Source: an uncultured Parabacteroides sp. (GTDB lineage Bacteria > Bacteroidota > Bacteroidia > Bacteroidales > Tannerellaceae). Taken from it: 8,242 nucleotides of DNA. Both the position numbers and the translations under genes were made by a program. The notes below the pieces were generated by a model that did no database searches, was not told the origin of the DNA, and saw only the letters and a program-made list of their open reading frames with translations. The first letter of the stretch is position 1, and the number at the start of each line of letters is the position of its first letter. Location of the stretch: the NCBI GenBank assembly GCA_900552415.1, contig USAD01000117.1, forward strand, positions 1 to 8,242, written 5' to 3'. Shown in pieces: positions 6,932-8,242 of the stretch.

Positions 6932-6997
6932 GGAATACACTGAAGTGGAATTTCCAATACACTGCAGTGGAATTCTAAATTCACTACAGTGTATTGA
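6932..6997. repeat. Array of three 22-nt palindromic repeats between convergent genes
   Basis: Three 22-nt units lie at 6932-6953, 6954-6975 and 6976-6997. The cores are CACTGAAGTG (6938-6947), CACTGCAGTG (6960-6969, a perfect palindrome) and CACTACAGTG (6982-6991), centred at 6942.5, 6964.5 and 6986.5, exactly 22 nt apart. Units 1 and 2 share AATACACTGMAGTGGAATT. Unit 3 fits better as an inverted copy (17 of 22 positions against the reverse complement of unit 2, 14 of 22 direct). Secondary dyads lie between cores: GGAATTTCC at 6947-6955 and GAATTC at 6970-6975. Units 2 and 3 can also pair with each other over about 15 bp. No T-tract follows on either strand, and the phosphatase operon already has its own terminator upstream. 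Function unknown. Confidence 0.88.
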
Positions 6998-7023
6998 AAA
7001 AGGGTTGGGTTCGATTCTCTGTT

Positions 7024-8151
7024 TTATTCCTTAATGTTTTGGGAAACCCACATGCCGATGTCCTGTTTGCTTAAGGCCGCCGCCATTAACTCCGGGAACT
7101 TGTCGGGCGTGCAGGCGAAGGTCGGGACACCAAGTGTCGCTAAAAATTCCGCATGGCTTTTATCGTAGCTTGGCGCACCATCGTCGTTCAATGCGGGCAA
7201 GACGATGAGTTGTACGCCGCTGGCCACGATGGAGGCGAAACGTTTGCGCATCTCTTGCTCGCTGCCGCCCTCATAAAGGTCGGTGACCAGGACGAGTACC
7301 GTATCCTGTGGACGGGTGATGATCCCTTGGCAATAGGTCAAGGCCCTGGCGATGTCGGTTCCGCCACCGAGCTGAACGCCGAATAACAGGTCGAAAGGGT
7401 CCTGAAGGTCGTCGGTGAGATCAACTACTGCTGTGTCGAACACGACCATTCGGGTGTTGACAGCCGGAAGAGAGGCGAGTACGGAACCAAAAATACCGGA
7501 GTAAATGACCGATGTTCCCATTGATCCACTTTGGTCAAGGCAAAGTATGATGTCCTTTAAGGCCTTGCGTTTCCGCCCATAGCCGATTCGGATCTCTGGA
7601 ATGATGGTCTTGTATTGGGGCTGATAGTTCTTGAGGTTCTTTACGATGGTTGTTTTCCAATCGATCTCATTATAACGTGGATTACGCCGTCGTGAGGAAC
7701 GGTTCAACGCGCCCGTTATGGCCTGTTGTGTTGGTGCAGAGAGTTTGCGCAGTAATTCGTCGACAACTTTCCGCACGACCTGCCTGGCCATCTCCTTATT
7801 CTTTTCCGGTATGGTGTGGCTCAGCGACATCAGCGTGGCGACCAGATGTACGTCGGGAACGACTGTCGCCAGCATCTCTTTTTCTGTCAGCAGAGAGTCG
7901 AGATGCAAGCGCTTTATGGCGTCTCGTTGGATGACCTGCACGACCGTTTGCGGGAAAAACTCCCGGATATCGCCCAGCCAACGGCTGACTTTTGGGGCTG
8001 ATGAACCAAGTCCTCCTCTTCGATCACTGTCGTAGACCGCTTGTAAGGAGCGATCAAGACGTTGTTCTTCTACGCTCAACGAGATGCCTGTCCCATCCGA
8101 CTCATCGCCACCAAGGATCAATCGCCATCTTTTTAAGTATTCTGTTTCCAT
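7024..8151 (-). CDS. VWA-domain (CoxE-like) protein
   Basis: This is a 375-residue protein from the ATG at 8151; a TTG two codons upstream is less likely. AAAGAG precedes the start by about 9 nt. Residues about 1-190 are a conserved helical region (RRGGLGSSAPKVSRWLGDIR, VVPDVHLVATLMSL, ARQVVRKVVDEL, TGALNR). Residues about 198-350 form a von Willebrand factor A domain with a complete MIDAS metal site: Asp206-x-Ser208-x-Ser210 (DQSGS), Thr265 (GGGTD) and Asp291 (VTDLYEGG). No signal peptide or membrane segment is seen, so it is probably cytoplasmic. VWA proteins of this kind commonly work with a MoxR-type AAA ATPase encoded in the same operon, in assembly or remodelling of target complexes. 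The ATPase gene would lie to the right, outside the window. The gene is 17 nt after the stop of the preceding gene, which suggests one transcript. Exact substrate unknown. Confidence 0.92.
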   Translation of the reverse strand: METEYLKRWRLILGGDESDGTGISLSVEEQRLDRSLQAVYDSDRRGGLGSSAPKVSRWLGDIREFFPQTVVQVIQRDAIKRLHLDSLLTEKEMLATVVPDVHLVATLMSLSHTIPEKNKEMARQVVRKVVDELLRKLSAPTQQAITGALNRSSRRRNPRYNEIDWKTTIVKNLKNYQPQYKTIIPEIRIGYGRKRKALKDIILCLDQSGSMGTSVIYSGIFGSVLASLPAVNTRMVVFDTAVVDLTDDLQDPFDLLFGVQLGGGTDIARALTYCQGIITRPQDTVLVLVTDLYEGGSEQEMRKRFASIVASGVQLIVLPALNDDGAPSYDKSHAEFLATLGVPTFACTPDKFPELMAAALSKQDIGMWVSQNIKE

Positions 8152-8169
8152 AATCAATCTCTTTATCTT

Positions 8170-8242
8170 TTATTCTATACCCAATAGGTTGCTGAGCAAG
8201 GGGATGACTTTTGCGGCCTCCTGGTCATCCATCGTCTCGTCT
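8170..8242 (-). CDS. C-terminal end of the gene upstream of the VWA protein (partial)
   Basis: A minus-strand frame open from the right edge ends at the TAA at 8172-8170. Its last 23 residues are Asp/Glu-rich, then hydrophobic, ending IPLLSNLLGIE. The 17-nt spacing to the VWA start with an AAAGAG site between them fits an operon. The fragment is too short to identify. By comparison with VWA operons of this type it may be a DUF5682-like or other cassette protein, but that is inference only. Confidence 0.6.
   Translation of the reverse strand, partial: DETMDDQEAAKVIPLLSNLLGIE

Noticed and set aside
6932..6997. Transposon terminal inverted repeat or attachment site
   Set aside because: There are three evenly spaced palindromes, no transposase or integrase gene, and no target-site duplication.

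Overview
The window looks like chromosomal DNA from a member of the Bacteroidales. The evidence is a SusC/TonB-receptor-like outer-membrane protein without a partner lipoprotein, matches to the Bacteroidetes -7 promoter element (TAnnTTTG) ahead of several genes, weak or absent Shine-Dalgarno sites with A-rich leaders, and an M24 peptidase and alkaline phosphatase of Bacteroidales type. By eye the genes are about half G+C, which is fairly high for Bacteroides. A Parabacteroides/Tannerella-like host is possible but cannot be fixed from this sequence. No rRNA, tRNA, insertion sequence, CRISPR array or phage gene was seen.

Layout from left to right: (1) 1-614, minus: the N-terminal 204 residues of a secreted protein with three LysM domains, running off the left edge. 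(2) 615-853: an intergenic region with a promoter candidate, a 22-nt-period array of dyad repeats and a hairpin that overlaps the next stop codon. (3) 854-2914, minus: a TonB-dependent-receptor-like outer-membrane barrel. (4) 3005-3850, minus: a membrane-anchored one-component regulator with a periplasmic domain and a cytoplasmic OmpR-type winged helix. (5) 3851-3907: a very short divergent promoter region. (6) 3908-5110 and 5123-6826, plus: a two-gene unit of M24 metallopeptidase and PhoA-type alkaline phosphatase, closed by a strong intrinsic terminator. (7) 6900-7023: a second 22-nt-period palindromic array between convergent genes. (8) 7024-8151, minus: a VWA-domain (CoxE-like) protein, preceded 17 nt upstream by the last 23 codons of another gene in the same operon.

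Two points deserve attention. First, two intergenic regions about 6 kb apart carry arrays built on the same plan: three units at exactly 22-nt spacing, each unit a dyad, and the last element in inverted orientation. Their sequences are unrelated. I know of no named family with this constant-register, variable-sequence design. Second, the membrane-tethered winged-helix regulator next to an orphan TonB-type receptor is a plausible envelope-sensing pair distinct from anti-sigma/ECF and hybrid two-component systems. The remaining genes look like ordinary housekeeping or envelope functions.
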